Source of the DNA: DYEC01 sp034434695
GTDB lineage: Bacteria > Chloroflexota > Anaerolineae > Anaerolineales > Anaerolineaceae
Direction: 5' to 3'
Length of the DNA stretch: 11,559 nucleotides
Assembly (NCBI GenBank): GCA_034434695.1
Contig: DAOTYY010000106.1
Coordinates: 1 to 11,559 of the forward strand
Each line of letters starts with the position of its first letter. The stretch's first letter is position 1. The notes beneath the pieces were generated by a model that saw nothing but the letters and a program-made list of their open reading frames with translations, was not told the origin of the DNA and made no database searches. The position numbers and the translations under genes are program-made. Shown one piece after another: positions 1-6,827 of this stretch.

Positions 1-96
1 ACCATCCAACAGGGAGGACAGCCCGGTCGCGGTGGTTTGCCCAAAGGCGCTTATCAGATAGTCGCTGTACAAGTCCAGGAGTTTGCCGTTTTTCAT
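1..96 (-). CDS. transposase, N-terminal fragment cut by window edge
   Basis: Read on the minus strand from ATG at 96-94, an open frame of 32 codons runs off the left edge of the window. The peptide begins MKNGKLLDLYSDYLISAFGQ and continues with a TTATGLS stretch and LLDG. From memory this YSDYLI...QTTATGLS pattern is the N-terminus of a DDE transposase of the IS4/IS701-like kind that is common in Chloroflexota and cyanobacteria. The family assignment is uncertain because only the first 32 residues are visible and the catalytic DDE residues lie outside. The gene reads away from the rest of the window, so this end is the 5' side of an insertion sequence whose terminal repeat should lie between 97 and about 200. 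The exact end cannot be fixed without a second copy. Confidence 0.6.
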   Translation of the reverse strand, partial: MKNGKLLDLYSDYLISAFGQTTATGLSSLLDG

Positions 97-355
97 ACAC
101 CAAGTTTACTCAAATCTGCGTAAGGTGAGTTAAGTAAAAAGTGTCGGAGCGATTGTTCCAACTTTGGCAAGTAGGCATTGAAACAGCAGATATAGTGGTT
201 GCCAATTAAGTTTACCAGTTTTGGAACGGTCATGTATCTGAATTGTAGGGAGAATTTTTACCAGTTATATGTGTTTTTGGTGTTTTATTTAATCAATCAG
301 CTATAATTGTGCAACAGGCGGTTAGATTCTTTAGGTTCCGTAAGGAGAAATTGCT
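97..355. other. non-coding gap between IS end and trmI
   Basis: No convincing gene is seen. The left part should contain the terminal inverted repeat and promoter of the leftward transposase. The middle holds two nested inverted-repeat pairs (155-161 with 221-227, and 164-170 with 199-205). A 10-base direct repeat, TTTACCAGTT, occurs at 211-220 and 257-266. The right part carries the promoter and ribosome binding site of the tRNA methyltransferase gene. Confidence 0.5.
277..307 (+). promoter_or_regulatory. putative sigma70-type promoter of trmI
   Basis: A perfect -10 hexamer TATAAT lies at 302-307. The best upstream -35 is TTGGTG at 277-282, with a long spacer of 19 bases. Transcription would start near 314, giving a leader of about 40 bases. 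The gene's Shine-Dalgarno AAGGAG at 342-347 lies 8 bases before the ATG. The -10 is strong and the -35 is weak. Confidence 0.5.
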
Positions 356-1213
356 ATGTCCTGGAACTTACACAGTACCCACGCTCAGGCAGGTGATCTG
401 GTAGAACTGGTTGGCTTGCGGCATTCGCATTTTGTTGTTCGGCTGGAGCAGGGTGGAAAGCTGGAAACCCATCGAGGTATTGTTTATCACGATGATTTAA
501 TTGGAAAACCGTGGGGAACGCAGGTTTTCAGCCATTTGGGCAATCCATTTTTTCTGCTTCAGCCTTCTTTGGGTGACTTGCTGATGGATACACCGCGCGC
601 CACTCAGATTATGTATCCAAAAGATATTGGTTTTGTCTTGGTCAATCTGGGAATTGGGCCGGGACACCATGTTGTTGAAGCGGGAACGGGTTCTGGTTCT
701 TTAACATGTGCGCTAGCTTTTGCTGTTGGACCTGAAGGCAGAGTGACGAGCTATGATACGCGTCCGGAAATTCAACGAGTGGCAATTTCCAATATTGAGA
801 GGCTTGGTCTATCAGATCGAGTTAGTTTCAAGTTGAAGGATATTGGGGAGGGATTTGATGAGACTGATGTTGACGCATTGTTTCTTGATGTTCAAAATCC
901 CTTTGATTACATGGAGCAAGTGCGCAGATGCTTAAAACCAGGTGGGTTCTTTGGCAGTATTTTGCCAACGACAAATCAGGTCATCCGCCTGCTCACAACA
1001 TTAAAACAAAACAACTTTGCTTTTGTTGAGGTTTGTGAGGTGCTATTGCGCTATTACCGAACGGATGCAGATCATTTCAGACCCACTGATCGAATGGCAG
1101 CACATACCGGTTTCCTGGTCTTTGCGCGCCCGGTTATTTTTGCTGATGAAGACACGCGCAGAGAAGTGCTTGGTGATTCTTCAGAAGTCATCCTGCAGTC
1201 ATTGGATGAATGA
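356..1213 (+). CDS. trmI: tRNA (adenine-58-N1)-methyltransferase, TrmI type
   Basis: This 285-residue protein is a class I SAM-dependent methyltransferase of the TrmI/Trm61 family, which makes m1A58 in the T-loop of tRNA and usually acts as a homotetramer. The N-terminal part (about 1-75) matches the small beta-rich TrmI domain. It is followed by the family-typical YPKDIG at 87-92, the SAM-binding motif I VVEAGTGSGSLT at 106-117, and motif II around YDTRPE at 133-138. The motif IV region FLDVQNPF around 176-183 carries D178. The C-terminal signature with TDRMAAHTGFL near 244-254 is also present. Length is normal for bacterial and archaeal TrmI. The ATG at 356 is chosen because AAGGAG lies 8 bases upstream. 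The Nudix gene follows 60 bases later on the same strand and may be co-transcribed, although the two functions are not obviously linked. In the motif IV region the usual D-x-P-x-P reads D-V-Q-N-P, a mild variant. I am confident of the family and fairly confident of the m1A58 specificity. Confidence 0.88.
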   Translation: MSWNLHSTHAQAGDLVELVGLRHSHFVVRLEQGGKLETHRGIVYHDDLIGKPWGTQVFSHLGNPFFLLQPSLGDLLMDTPRATQIMYPKDIGFVLVNLGIGPGHHVVEAGTGSGSLTCALAFAVGPEGRVTSYDTRPEIQRVAISNIERLGLSDRVSFKLKDIGEGFDETDVDALFLDVQNPFDYMEQVRRCLKPGGFFGSILPTTNQVIRLLTTLKQNNFAFVEVCEVLLRYYRTDADHFRPTDRMAAHTGFLVFARPVIFADEDTRREVLGDSSEVILQSLDE

Positions 1214-1273
1214 CTCGCGAGATAGAACTTTTGCCTTTAGACTACCTTGCCAAAGGGATGGCGAATAGATGCT

Positions 1274-1900
1274 ATGAATGCTAATCACTTAACCGAAAAT
1301 CGCATTATTGAGCTTTTGAAGAAAAATTCATCCCAGAGTTTTGAGGACGTGCCGAATGGTTCCTATCGGCGCGCTGCGGTTTTGGTGCCCCTGTTGTTAA
1401 TTGAAAATGAGTGGCATTTGCTATTCACCCGGCGGACTGAAGAAGTTCAATACCACAAAGGACAGGTTTCGTTTCCGGGTGGGGCGGCTGAACCTGGAGA
1501 TCGGAGCATAGAGTGGACTGCGTTGCGTGAAGCATGCGAAGAGATTGGCGTGCGCCCACGCTATGTCCGGGTGCTGGGACGGCTTGAACCAGTTACAACA
1601 ATCTCGCAATATCTAGTCACCCCTGTTGTTGGTCGGGTAAAGTGGCCACTGGCGACGAATCCTGCCCCAAATGAAGTCAGCCGTATTTTTACAATACCGT
1701 TGACGTGGCTGGCAGAATCTTCAAACTGGGAAGAGCGCCCCTATGAGTTACCTGATGGTAATGTTCACCGGGTAATCTTTTTCCGCGAGTATGATGGCGA
1801 ATTGTTATGGGGTATTTCTGCCAAAATTACTCTGATGCTCTTAAGGTCACTGGGACTGTTAAGTAAAAAGTTAAACAGCGGATTACTAGCCGCTGTTTAA
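1274..1900 (+). CDS. Nudix hydrolase, CoA pyrophosphatase (NudL/NUDT7) type
   Basis: This Nudix hydrolase of about 208 residues probably cleaves coenzyme A or acyl-CoA to phosphopantetheine and 3',5'-ADP, as NudL and peroxisomal NUDT7/Pcd1 do. Two motifs support this. The CoA-specific element LLFTRRTEEVQYHKGQVSF (about 49-67) runs straight into FPGG. The Nudix box follows, with ALREACEEIGV at about 83-93 giving the catalytic REaxEExG core. The first acidic position of the box is Asp (G-D), as is usual in this subfamily. In-frame starts are TTG at 1247 and ATG at 1274. Neither has a well-spaced Shine-Dalgarno (AAAGGG at 1252-1257 is 16 bases before the ATG), and I prefer the ATG. The last 10 codons overlap the terminator stem that serves the convergent L25 gene, so the C-terminal tail KLNSGLLAAV may be poorly conserved. 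Family is secure; the substrate is inferred. Confidence 0.85.
   Translation: MNANHLTENRIIELLKKNSSQSFEDVPNGSYRRAAVLVPLLLIENEWHLLFTRRTEEVQYHKGQVSFPGGAAEPGDRSIEWTALREACEEIGVRPRYVRVLGRLEPVTTISQYLVTPVVGRVKWPLATNPAPNEVSRIFTIPLTWLAESSNWEERPYELPDGNVHRVIFFREYDGELLWGISAKITLMLLRSLGLLSKKLNSGLLAAV
1871..1900 (-). terminator. intrinsic terminator of the L25 gene, inside the Nudix 3' end
   Basis: A perfect 11-bp stem is formed by TTAAACAGCGG (1871-1881) and CCGCTGTTTAA (1890-1900) around an 8-base loop. Read on the minus strand, the stem is followed by CTTTTTACTT, a good U-tract, so it should end transcripts of the L25 gene that stops at 1927. On the plus strand the following bases, CTTCCCAATA, are not U-rich, so it is a weaker terminator for the Nudix gene. 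The right arm contains the Nudix stop codon TAA. Confidence 0.85.
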
Positions 1901-1926
1901 CTTCCCAATAGAGCAAATCATTGCTA

Positions 1927-2571
1927 TTAATCTTCTGAGATTTCCTCTTCCTTCTTGCCCTTTTCGATGACTTCGGGCTCAGCGCCTTCAGCACCTTCCT
2001 CGACGATTTCTTCCTCTGTTGTGCCTCCGGTGATGATGACAATCATTTCATCCTTGTCTTCCAGAATTTCGACCTTGTCGCCGAGATTTAGGTCACGCAC
2101 ATATATACCATCCCCAATCTCTCGCAGATTGGAGATATCTACAGCGATCCGGTCGGGCAAATCCTGCGGCAGGCACTCAACTTCGATCTCTTCCAAACCG
2201 GTGAGAACCACGCCATTGTAGATTTTAACAGCAGGTGCTGTGCCGGTAAGAGTGATGCCGACTCTGGCACGAATTTTTTCTGTCAACGAGACCACCTGAA
2301 AATCCACATGGAGCAGTTCGTTTTTGATGAGGTCGCGTTGTTTTTCGCGAACTAGTGCCGCATGTTCCTTGCCATCCAGATTGATGGTCACAAGGCTTGA
2401 AGAGGTCAGGCGGCTAAGCGCCAATGTGGCGTCATGACGGTCCAGAGTAATTGGTGTTGGGCTGAAGTTGTGACCGTAAAGCACGGCTGGGAGTTTCCCT
2501 TGGCGACGAAGTGCACCAACTTTCTTTCCCGTCACGTCACGATGGGTTGCATGAATTATGATTTTTTCCAT
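1927..2571 (-). CDS. rplY: large-subunit ribosomal protein L25, CTC/TL5 type
   Basis: This 214-residue protein of the L25/TL5/CTC family binds 5S rRNA in the 50S subunit; CTC forms are also called general stress proteins. The N-terminal L25 domain (about 1-92) has typical features: GKKVGALRRQGKLPAVLYG near 16-34, and KNELLHVDFQ near 83-92. The C-terminal CTC domain (about 95-185) contains the pattern GVVLTGLEEIEVECLPQDLP followed by VDISNL. A very acidic tail (E/D-rich, about 185-214) is common in this family. A longer frame would begin at a TTG at 2604. The ATG at 2571 is preferred because AAAGGAAG lies just upstream with a spacing of about 7 bases, and because homologues start at this level. 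The gene stands alone between a strong promoter and a terminator, so it is probably a single-gene transcript. Confidence 0.92.
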   Translation of the reverse strand: MEKIIIHATHRDVTGKKVGALRRQGKLPAVLYGHNFSPTPITLDRHDATLALSRLTSSSLVTINLDGKEHAALVREKQRDLIKNELLHVDFQVVSLTEKIRARVGITLTGTAPAVKIYNGVVLTGLEEIEVECLPQDLPDRIAVDISNLREIGDGIYVRDLNLGDKVEILEDKDEMIVIITGGTTEEEIVEEGAEGAEPEVIEKGKKEEEISED

Positions 2572-2628
2572 CTTTTCTTCCTTTGAGCGCCTCTCACCCT
2601 GCAAAGGGTTACCCTCGCTCTATAATTT

Positions 2629-2652
2629 TTCGGCTTGCATGCCGAAGCCGAA
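2629..2652. promoter_or_regulatory. palindrome at the L25 transcription start
   Basis: TTCGGCTT (2629-2636) and AAGCCGAA (2645-2652) form a perfect 8-bp inverted repeat around an 8-base spacer that contains the palindrome GCATGC. It touches the last base of the -10 box and covers the predicted start site. It could be a repressor operator, or a hairpin at the very 5' end of the mRNA. Which it is cannot be told from sequence alone. Confidence 0.5.
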
Positions 2653-2680
2653 TTTTATCGGCAATTACTTGTTTCGTCAA
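2652..2680 (-). promoter_or_regulatory. sigma70-type promoter of the L25 gene
   Basis: On the minus strand a -35 box TTGACG (2680-2675) and a -10 box TAAAAT (2657-2652) are separated by exactly 17 bases. Transcription would start near 2645, leaving a leader of about 74 bases before the ATG at 2571. This is the best-formed promoter in the window. Confidence 0.75.
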
Positions 2681-2768
2681 GAAAAATCTAAAAAACGGTT
2701 TTGTTCATTCGACTGCATTACATATTCGGCAGGATGAAAAACATAAATGATCATTGATCAAGTAGCAC

Positions 2769-4160
2769 CTATTTTCCTTTCATGCATTCGTGTGCAGTTA
2801 TGGCTATGATTTCCCCAAGCGTCGGGAAACCGTGACAGGCTCTTTCCAGTTTCTCCAACGTAAGACCATTGGTGGCGGCTAAGATGATTTCTCCAAGCAG
2901 TTCTTGAACGTTGGTGCCGATCATGTGTGCACCTAAAATCAAATGGGTATCGGCATCAGCGATCAGTTTCAACCAGCCGGCTGTATCCCCTTGGCATATT
3001 GCCATGCTGTTAAAAGAGAAGGGTAACTGAGCAACTTTGACACGATGACCACGCTGACGAGCCACTTCCGCAGTCATTCCAAAAGAAGCAATTTGAGGGT
3101 GACAATAGGTAATTTTGGGCATATTTTCGTAGTCAAGCGGTGTTGGACTAAGCCCGGCAATCTTCTCGGCAACATACCGTCCCATTTCGCGACCAGCGGC
3201 AGCCAGCATTAGCTTCCCGTTAACATCACCAATAGCCCAGACGCCTGGAATACTGGTTTGCAAGTGTTCATCGGTTTCAATCACACCATTCATTCCAAGT
3301 TTTACTCCTGCCATTTCTAACCCAAGCCCGTCGCTGTTGTGCTTAAAGTTGACTGCTTCCAATACTCGGGCGGTGCGGATTGTTGTGTTGCCCTGGCTTC
3401 CTTGGATAGTCACAACTGCGTGGTCTGCAAAACGTTGGATGGATTCAATACGCGCGCTGGTCATGACCCGAATGCCGCGCGCGGTAAATGCCTTTTCCAA
3501 CTCAGTACCGATTTCCTGATCTTCATATGGCACAAGGTGAGGCATCATTTCGATAATGGTCAATTTGACTCCGAAAGCATTCCAGAATGAGGCAAATTCA
3601 ACCCCTAGCGCACCACCGCCGACAATAAGCACCGACTCGGGTGGTGTTTCGTCGAGGACGGCCTGACGGTAATCTATGACTATCCTGCCGTCCGTTTCTA
3701 TTCCAGGAACCTGCTTGGGTGTTGCGCCCGTAGCAATCACAATGTGATCTGCGGTAAATTGGGCTTGGGAATTTTCACATGTTATCACCTCAACTGTGTT
3801 TTTGTTCACCAATCTTGCGATACCTGAAAGAAAGTCAACACCATTTTGCTCTAGCTCATTTGCTACATGTTCAGATACAGTCTTTGCTACCTGGCGGCTG
3901 TGCAGAATGGCAGCCTTGTAATCCAATTCAAAATCGGTTGTGGAAAAACCCAATTGTCCACTCGAGTTTCGCAGCGTCCAGGCAATTTCGGCTTTCTTCA
4001 AAAGAGCTTTTGTTGGGACAGCACCCATGTTTACACAGGTGCCGCCTGCTGCATCTTTTTCGATGAGCAATACCTTCAAACCCAGTTCAGCGCTTCGCAT
4101 TGCCGCTGCCACTCCTGAAGGACCTGAGCCAATGATGATGAGGTTGTAATTGTTGTGCAT
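2769..4160 (-). CDS. Lpd-like FAD/NAD pyridine nucleotide oxidoreductase lacking the redox disulfide
   Basis: This 463-residue protein has the full fold of the dihydrolipoamide dehydrogenase / mercuric reductase / soluble transhydrogenase group. FAD is bound by GSGPSG at 11-16. The NAD Rossmann motif is GGGALG at 181-186, with Glu204 at the end of the second strand, which favours NAD(H) over NADP(H). The second FAD motif AIGDVNG is near 309-315, and the dimerisation domain spans about 346-463. The redox site reads GGTCVNMGAVPTK (39-51). Cys42 is kept, but the partner expected at 47 is Ala. The C-terminal catalytic site reads CHGFPTLGE (442-450), where the usual HPT histidine is Phe445 although Glu450 remains. 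The usual GRxPN stretch is also changed, to NFKHN near 271-275. Dithiol-disulfide exchange on lipoamide is therefore unlikely. Comparable losses occur in SthA transhydrogenase and mycobacterial LpdA quinone reductase, so a diaphorase-type role is possible. No 2-oxoacid dehydrogenase E1 or E2 genes are nearby. ATG 4160 has GGAG 7 bases upstream. Confidence 0.85.
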   Translation of the reverse strand: MHNNYNLIIIGSGPSGVAAAMRSAELGLKVLLIEKDAAGGTCVNMGAVPTKALLKKAEIAWTLRNSSGQLGFSTTDFELDYKAAILHSRQVAKTVSEHVANELEQNGVDFLSGIARLVNKNTVEVITCENSQAQFTADHIVIATGATPKQVPGIETDGRIVIDYRQAVLDETPPESVLIVGGGALGVEFASFWNAFGVKLTIIEMMPHLVPYEDQEIGTELEKAFTARGIRVMTSARIESIQRFADHAVVTIQGSQGNTTIRTARVLEAVNFKHNSDGLGLEMAGVKLGMNGVIETDEHLQTSIPGVWAIGDVNGKLMLAAAGREMGRYVAEKIAGLSPTPLDYENMPKITYCHPQIASFGMTAEVARQRGHRVKVAQLPFSFNSMAICQGDTAGWLKLIADADTHLILGAHMIGTNVQELLGEIILAATNGLTLEKLERACHGFPTLGEIIAITAHECMKGK

Positions 4161-4183
4161 AAGATTCTCCGGATGAGGTATTG

Positions 4184-4189
4184 TATAAT
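4184..4189 (+). promoter_or_regulatory. -10 box of the kinase gene
   Basis: A perfect TATAAT preceded by TTG lies 38 bases before the kinase start. No good -35 is seen at the right distance (TTGTGC at 4153-4158 is 25 bases away). The divergent flavoprotein gene starts at 4160, so its control region shares these 67 bases. Confidence 0.4.
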
Positions 4190-4227
4190 CAATTCAAAGG
4201 CATTTTTATTCGAGGAGGAATGCCGGA

Positions 4228-5775
4228 ATGGCTATGTTTGATATCGTTGGCAAAAATCTGGGGCGCTATCATATTGTTGAGAGGTTGGGCGAGGGTGGTA
4301 TGGCGGCGGTGTATAAAGCCTATGATACTGCCCTTGAGCGTTATGTTGCAGTTAAGGTTATTTTACCCGGTCAACAGCATTCTGATGTATTCTTGAAACG
4401 TTTTGAGCGCGAAGCGAAATCACTTGCCAAGGTTAGCCATCCCAATATCGTTCCAGTGCATGATTTTGGCGAAGAAGAAGGGGTGCCATATCTTGTGATG
4501 GAGTTTCTTCCAGGCGGCACCCTCAAGCAAAAAATGGGAACGCCCATGCCGTACACTGAAGCAGCGAAAATGCTTCTTCCTATTGCCCGGGCACTTGAGT
4601 ATGCGCATCGAGAAGGTATTGTACACCGGGACGTGAAACCAGCGAATATCTTAATTACCAAGGCAGGCGATGTAATGCTTTCCGATTTTGGCATTGCCAA
4701 GATTCTGGATGTAGAGGAAACCAGTCACCTAACCGGTACGGGGGTGGGGATCGGAACGCCGGATTATATGGCACCTGAGCAGGGGATGGGTGTTCAGGTA
4801 GATTATCGTGCCGATATTTATTCATTGGGGGTTGTTTTTTATGAGTTGGTTACTGGTCGCAAGCCCTATGTAGCAGATACACCAATGGCGGTACTGTTAA
4901 AACATATTAACGAGCCGCTTCCCAGACCTAGAACCTACATACCCAATCTGCCAGATGCGGTAGAACAAGTTATCTTTAAGGCAATGGCAAAGAAACCTGA
5001 GGACCGTTACCAGAGCATGGGAGAGTTTGCGGTTGCTCTGGAACGTATTGCTCAACTGAAACTGCCAGAAACGGATGAAGCGACTGAAACCAGGACAGCC
5101 ATGCATTCGTTCCCACCCCAGACACCAATAGAAAACGAGGTGCGACCTCAGAAATCTAGCCCGAATAAAGTATTGCACATTGTAGTTGTGTTAATTGGCG
5201 TTGTTTTGCTAGGGATTTGTGCAATTGCCGGAGGCACTTTGTTGTTGAGCAGTACTGGTATACTGGGTGGAGAAAAGACTCGGATTGAGAACAGTGCAGC
5301 AGTAAATACATCCCAGCCCTTACCAATGGCTCAGACTGGGAAGGAAACATCAACAAGCGGACAACCAACTATCCCTGGCGGCATGGCTGCGGAAAATACC
5401 TCACAACCGCCAATCGTGTTGGGTACTTCGCAGAGTAGCGGGGCTGTGATGGAGACCGTATCTCCAGAGTTGCTAGAGGGTTTTCCGGAAGATGTGCCTC
5501 TGGTTAAGGACCCCCAATTTTTTACCCGCTTGACTGCTGAGAACTCAGTTACATATACTTTTGTTACGAAAATGACATTGCAAGAAACGCAGAGATTTTA
5601 TCAGACTGGAATGCAGCAGAATGGATGGAAGGAAATTTATAAAAGTGAATCCGGACAGATGATTTCTTATACTTACACTAAAGAGGAAACTGCTGGTCAG
5701 CGTATCGTCATGGTTACGTTGACCTCTTATCAAGAAACAGGAACGTCGGTGAATATTATGATTATCGAAGAATAA
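4228..5775 (+). CDS. membrane-anchored Ser/Thr protein kinase (PknB-like) with external domain
   Basis: This 515-residue Hanks-type kinase phosphorylates Ser/Thr residues in the cytoplasm. The kinase domain spans about 14-275: glycine loop GEGGMAAVYK (21-30), ATP-anchoring Lys43, helix C Glu62, catalytic loop HRDVKPAN (133-140), DFG (153-155), and activation segment ending GTPDYMAPE (176-184). All catalytic residues are present. The HRD arginine marks an RD kinase, probably activated by autophosphorylation in the Thr/Ser-rich loop around 165-177. A charged linker precedes one membrane helix (about 315-341). It is followed by a Ser/Thr/Gln/Pro-rich spacer (about 350-415) and a C-terminal domain of about 100 residues (416-515) that should lie outside the membrane. 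That domain begins with GFPEDVPL and has an RFYQTGMQQNGWKE-like helix; it is not a PASTA domain. The start at 4228 has AGGAGG at 4213-4218. It converges on a membrane protein gene at 5797. Confidence 0.92.
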   Translation: MAMFDIVGKNLGRYHIVERLGEGGMAAVYKAYDTALERYVAVKVILPGQQHSDVFLKRFEREAKSLAKVSHPNIVPVHDFGEEEGVPYLVMEFLPGGTLKQKMGTPMPYTEAAKMLLPIARALEYAHREGIVHRDVKPANILITKAGDVMLSDFGIAKILDVEETSHLTGTGVGIGTPDYMAPEQGMGVQVDYRADIYSLGVVFYELVTGRKPYVADTPMAVLLKHINEPLPRPRTYIPNLPDAVEQVIFKAMAKKPEDRYQSMGEFAVALERIAQLKLPETDEATETRTAMHSFPPQTPIENEVRPQKSSPNKVLHIVVVLIGVVLLGICAIAGGTLLLSSTGILGGEKTRIENSAAVNTSQPLPMAQTGKETSTSGQPTIPGGMAAENTSQPPIVLGTSQSSGAVMETVSPELLEGFPEDVPLVKDPQFFTRLTAENSVTYTFVTKMTLQETQRFYQTGMQQNGWKEIYKSESGQMISYTYTKEETAGQRIVMVTLTSYQETGTSVNIMIIEE

Positions 5776-5827
5776 AAAAGCTGCTATTTTGCATTTTTAC
5801 TTAACCTGGTCAATCAGCAGCGTTTTT
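5774..5827. terminator. possible bidirectional terminator between convergent genes
   Basis: AAAAAAGCTGCT (5774-5785) pairs with AGCAGCGTTTTT (5816-5827), with one G bulged at 5822. The core stem is 6 bp (GCTGCT with AGCAGC), extended by A:T pairs, and T-runs follow it in both directions. The loop is long (30 bases), which makes it less certain than the 1871-1900 stem. It starts within the kinase stop codon (5773-5775) and overlaps the last codons of the gene ending at 5797. Confidence 0.45.
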
Positions 5828-6804
5828 CGAACGGGGTCAGCAATCAGGTAGAAAACGTTGAAAGTCTCTAGCACGTTACCCTTACGGGTAGTGTAGCGCA
5901 GTGTGACGTACACTGGTGCGGGATTGGCGTTCCAGTCTTGAAGATATGCTGAAAGCACCTCCACTTTTTCGATGGTGTTCCACCAGTTTGAATAAACTAC
6001 AAACGGGTCATTGCCGGCAATTCTGCAACAACTTGATTGAAACTCAGGGGATAACATTGCCCAGGCACGCTCGTATTTACGATTGTTGAGTGCATTATAG
6101 TAATCACGGATGAATTGTTCAGGATTAGGATAGGCTTCTCGTTTCCATGGTGTCAGGGTTACTGTCGCTTGTGGGGTAATTTCAGGGAATGGTAATGGGA
6201 TAACTGTTACTGGGGACGGTGTTTGAGCAAAGCGGACACTCGAAAGAGGGGGAGTCAAAGTCAGTCTTGCCAGTACAGTTGCCGCGCCCTGAGTGTATAG
6301 CATTTGAACAGATTGGGTAATATATTGAGTTACAGAGGGAGAAAACCGCAAGCTGATCTGACTGAGAACGAGCACAATGCCGACAATCAGAATGAGCAGC
6401 GGGATGATCATCCATATCCAGGCAATGCTTCCACCTTGATAGCGTTTTTGTGCCTGAACCTGGTAGGTGCCGGCGACAATTTTTGTTCCAGCGTTGCTGT
6501 TGACCAGCAATAGAAAATCCACGTAATAGGGTTTAGCTTGCCAGCTTGAAGGTGTTTGTGGCTCTAGACGTACCGTATGTTGACTGCTTTCCTGACTGTT
6601 CAGGCGAAAATTTGCAGGAAAAACTTTGACCCAACTTACCTGGGGAATAATTCGTCCGGCAAGTATTCCTGTTCCCGTGTTTGTAATAGAAAGCTGCGCA
6701 GAAGGTAACTTTGAAGCTTCAAGTGTCGGGTTAAAGATTCCGAAATCCAGGCAATCAGGTGCTATCTGAATTTCTGGATTAGAAGCCGGTTTGACAGGTA
6801 GCAT
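5797..6804 (-). CDS. one-pass membrane protein with Ig-like and NTF2-like domains
   Basis: I do not recognise a named family for this 335-residue protein. The first ~115 residues look like an immunoglobulin/ASH-type beta domain: a DFG-like start strand (20-22), LSITNTGTGILAG at 38-50, then VSWVKVFPANF at 56-66. There is no signal peptide. One strong membrane helix lies at about 126-149, preceded by KRY (120-122), so by the positive-inside rule the N-terminus is cytoplasmic. A Thr/Pro-rich linker (about 180-220) leads to an external domain (about 224-335) starting YPNPEQFIRDYYNALNNRKY. This opening, followed by AWAMLSPEFQ, is typical of the NTF2/SnoaL-like fold. Vicinal cysteines occur at 259-260. 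The layout resembles a receptor kinase with the kinase part missing, and the gene converges on a real kinase. It is the last gene of the HPRT-EamA run, 23 bases after EamA. No clear Shine-Dalgarno precedes ATG 6804. Function unknown. Confidence 0.75.
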   Translation of the reverse strand: MLPVKPASNPEIQIAPDCLDFGIFNPTLEASKLPSAQLSITNTGTGILAGRIIPQVSWVKVFPANFRLNSQESSQHTVRLEPQTPSSWQAKPYYVDFLLLVNSNAGTKIVAGTYQVQAQKRYQGGSIAWIWMIIPLLILIVGIVLVLSQISLRFSPSVTQYITQSVQMLYTQGAATVLARLTLTPPLSSVRFAQTPSPVTVIPLPFPEITPQATVTLTPWKREAYPNPEQFIRDYYNALNNRKYERAWAMLSPEFQSSCCRIAGNDPFVVYSNWWNTIEKVEVLSAYLQDWNANPAPVYVTLRYTTRKGNVLETFNVFYLIADPVRKTLLIDQVK

Positions 6805-6827
6805 TTCAAATCATTTTTGAGCGCAGA

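Noticed and set aside
1258..1284. Eight-residue upstream ORF (ATG at 1258) overlapping the Nudix start
   Set aside because: The AAAGGG abuts the ATG with no spacing and the peptide has no attenuator-like features; it is probably chance.
2572..2604. Longer L25 starting at TTG 2604
   Set aside because: The extra 11 residues are unlike L25 N-termini, and a good Shine-Dalgarno serves the ATG at 2571.
2749..2761. TGATCATTGATCA behind the flavoprotein gene as a terminator
   Set aside because: Only a 5-bp stem with a 3-base loop is possible and the T-run is several bases away, so it was not called.
3337..4149. Several plus-strand open frames opposite the flavoprotein gene
   Set aside because: They overlap each other in different frames, show no recognisable domains, and are shadows of the strongly coding minus strand.
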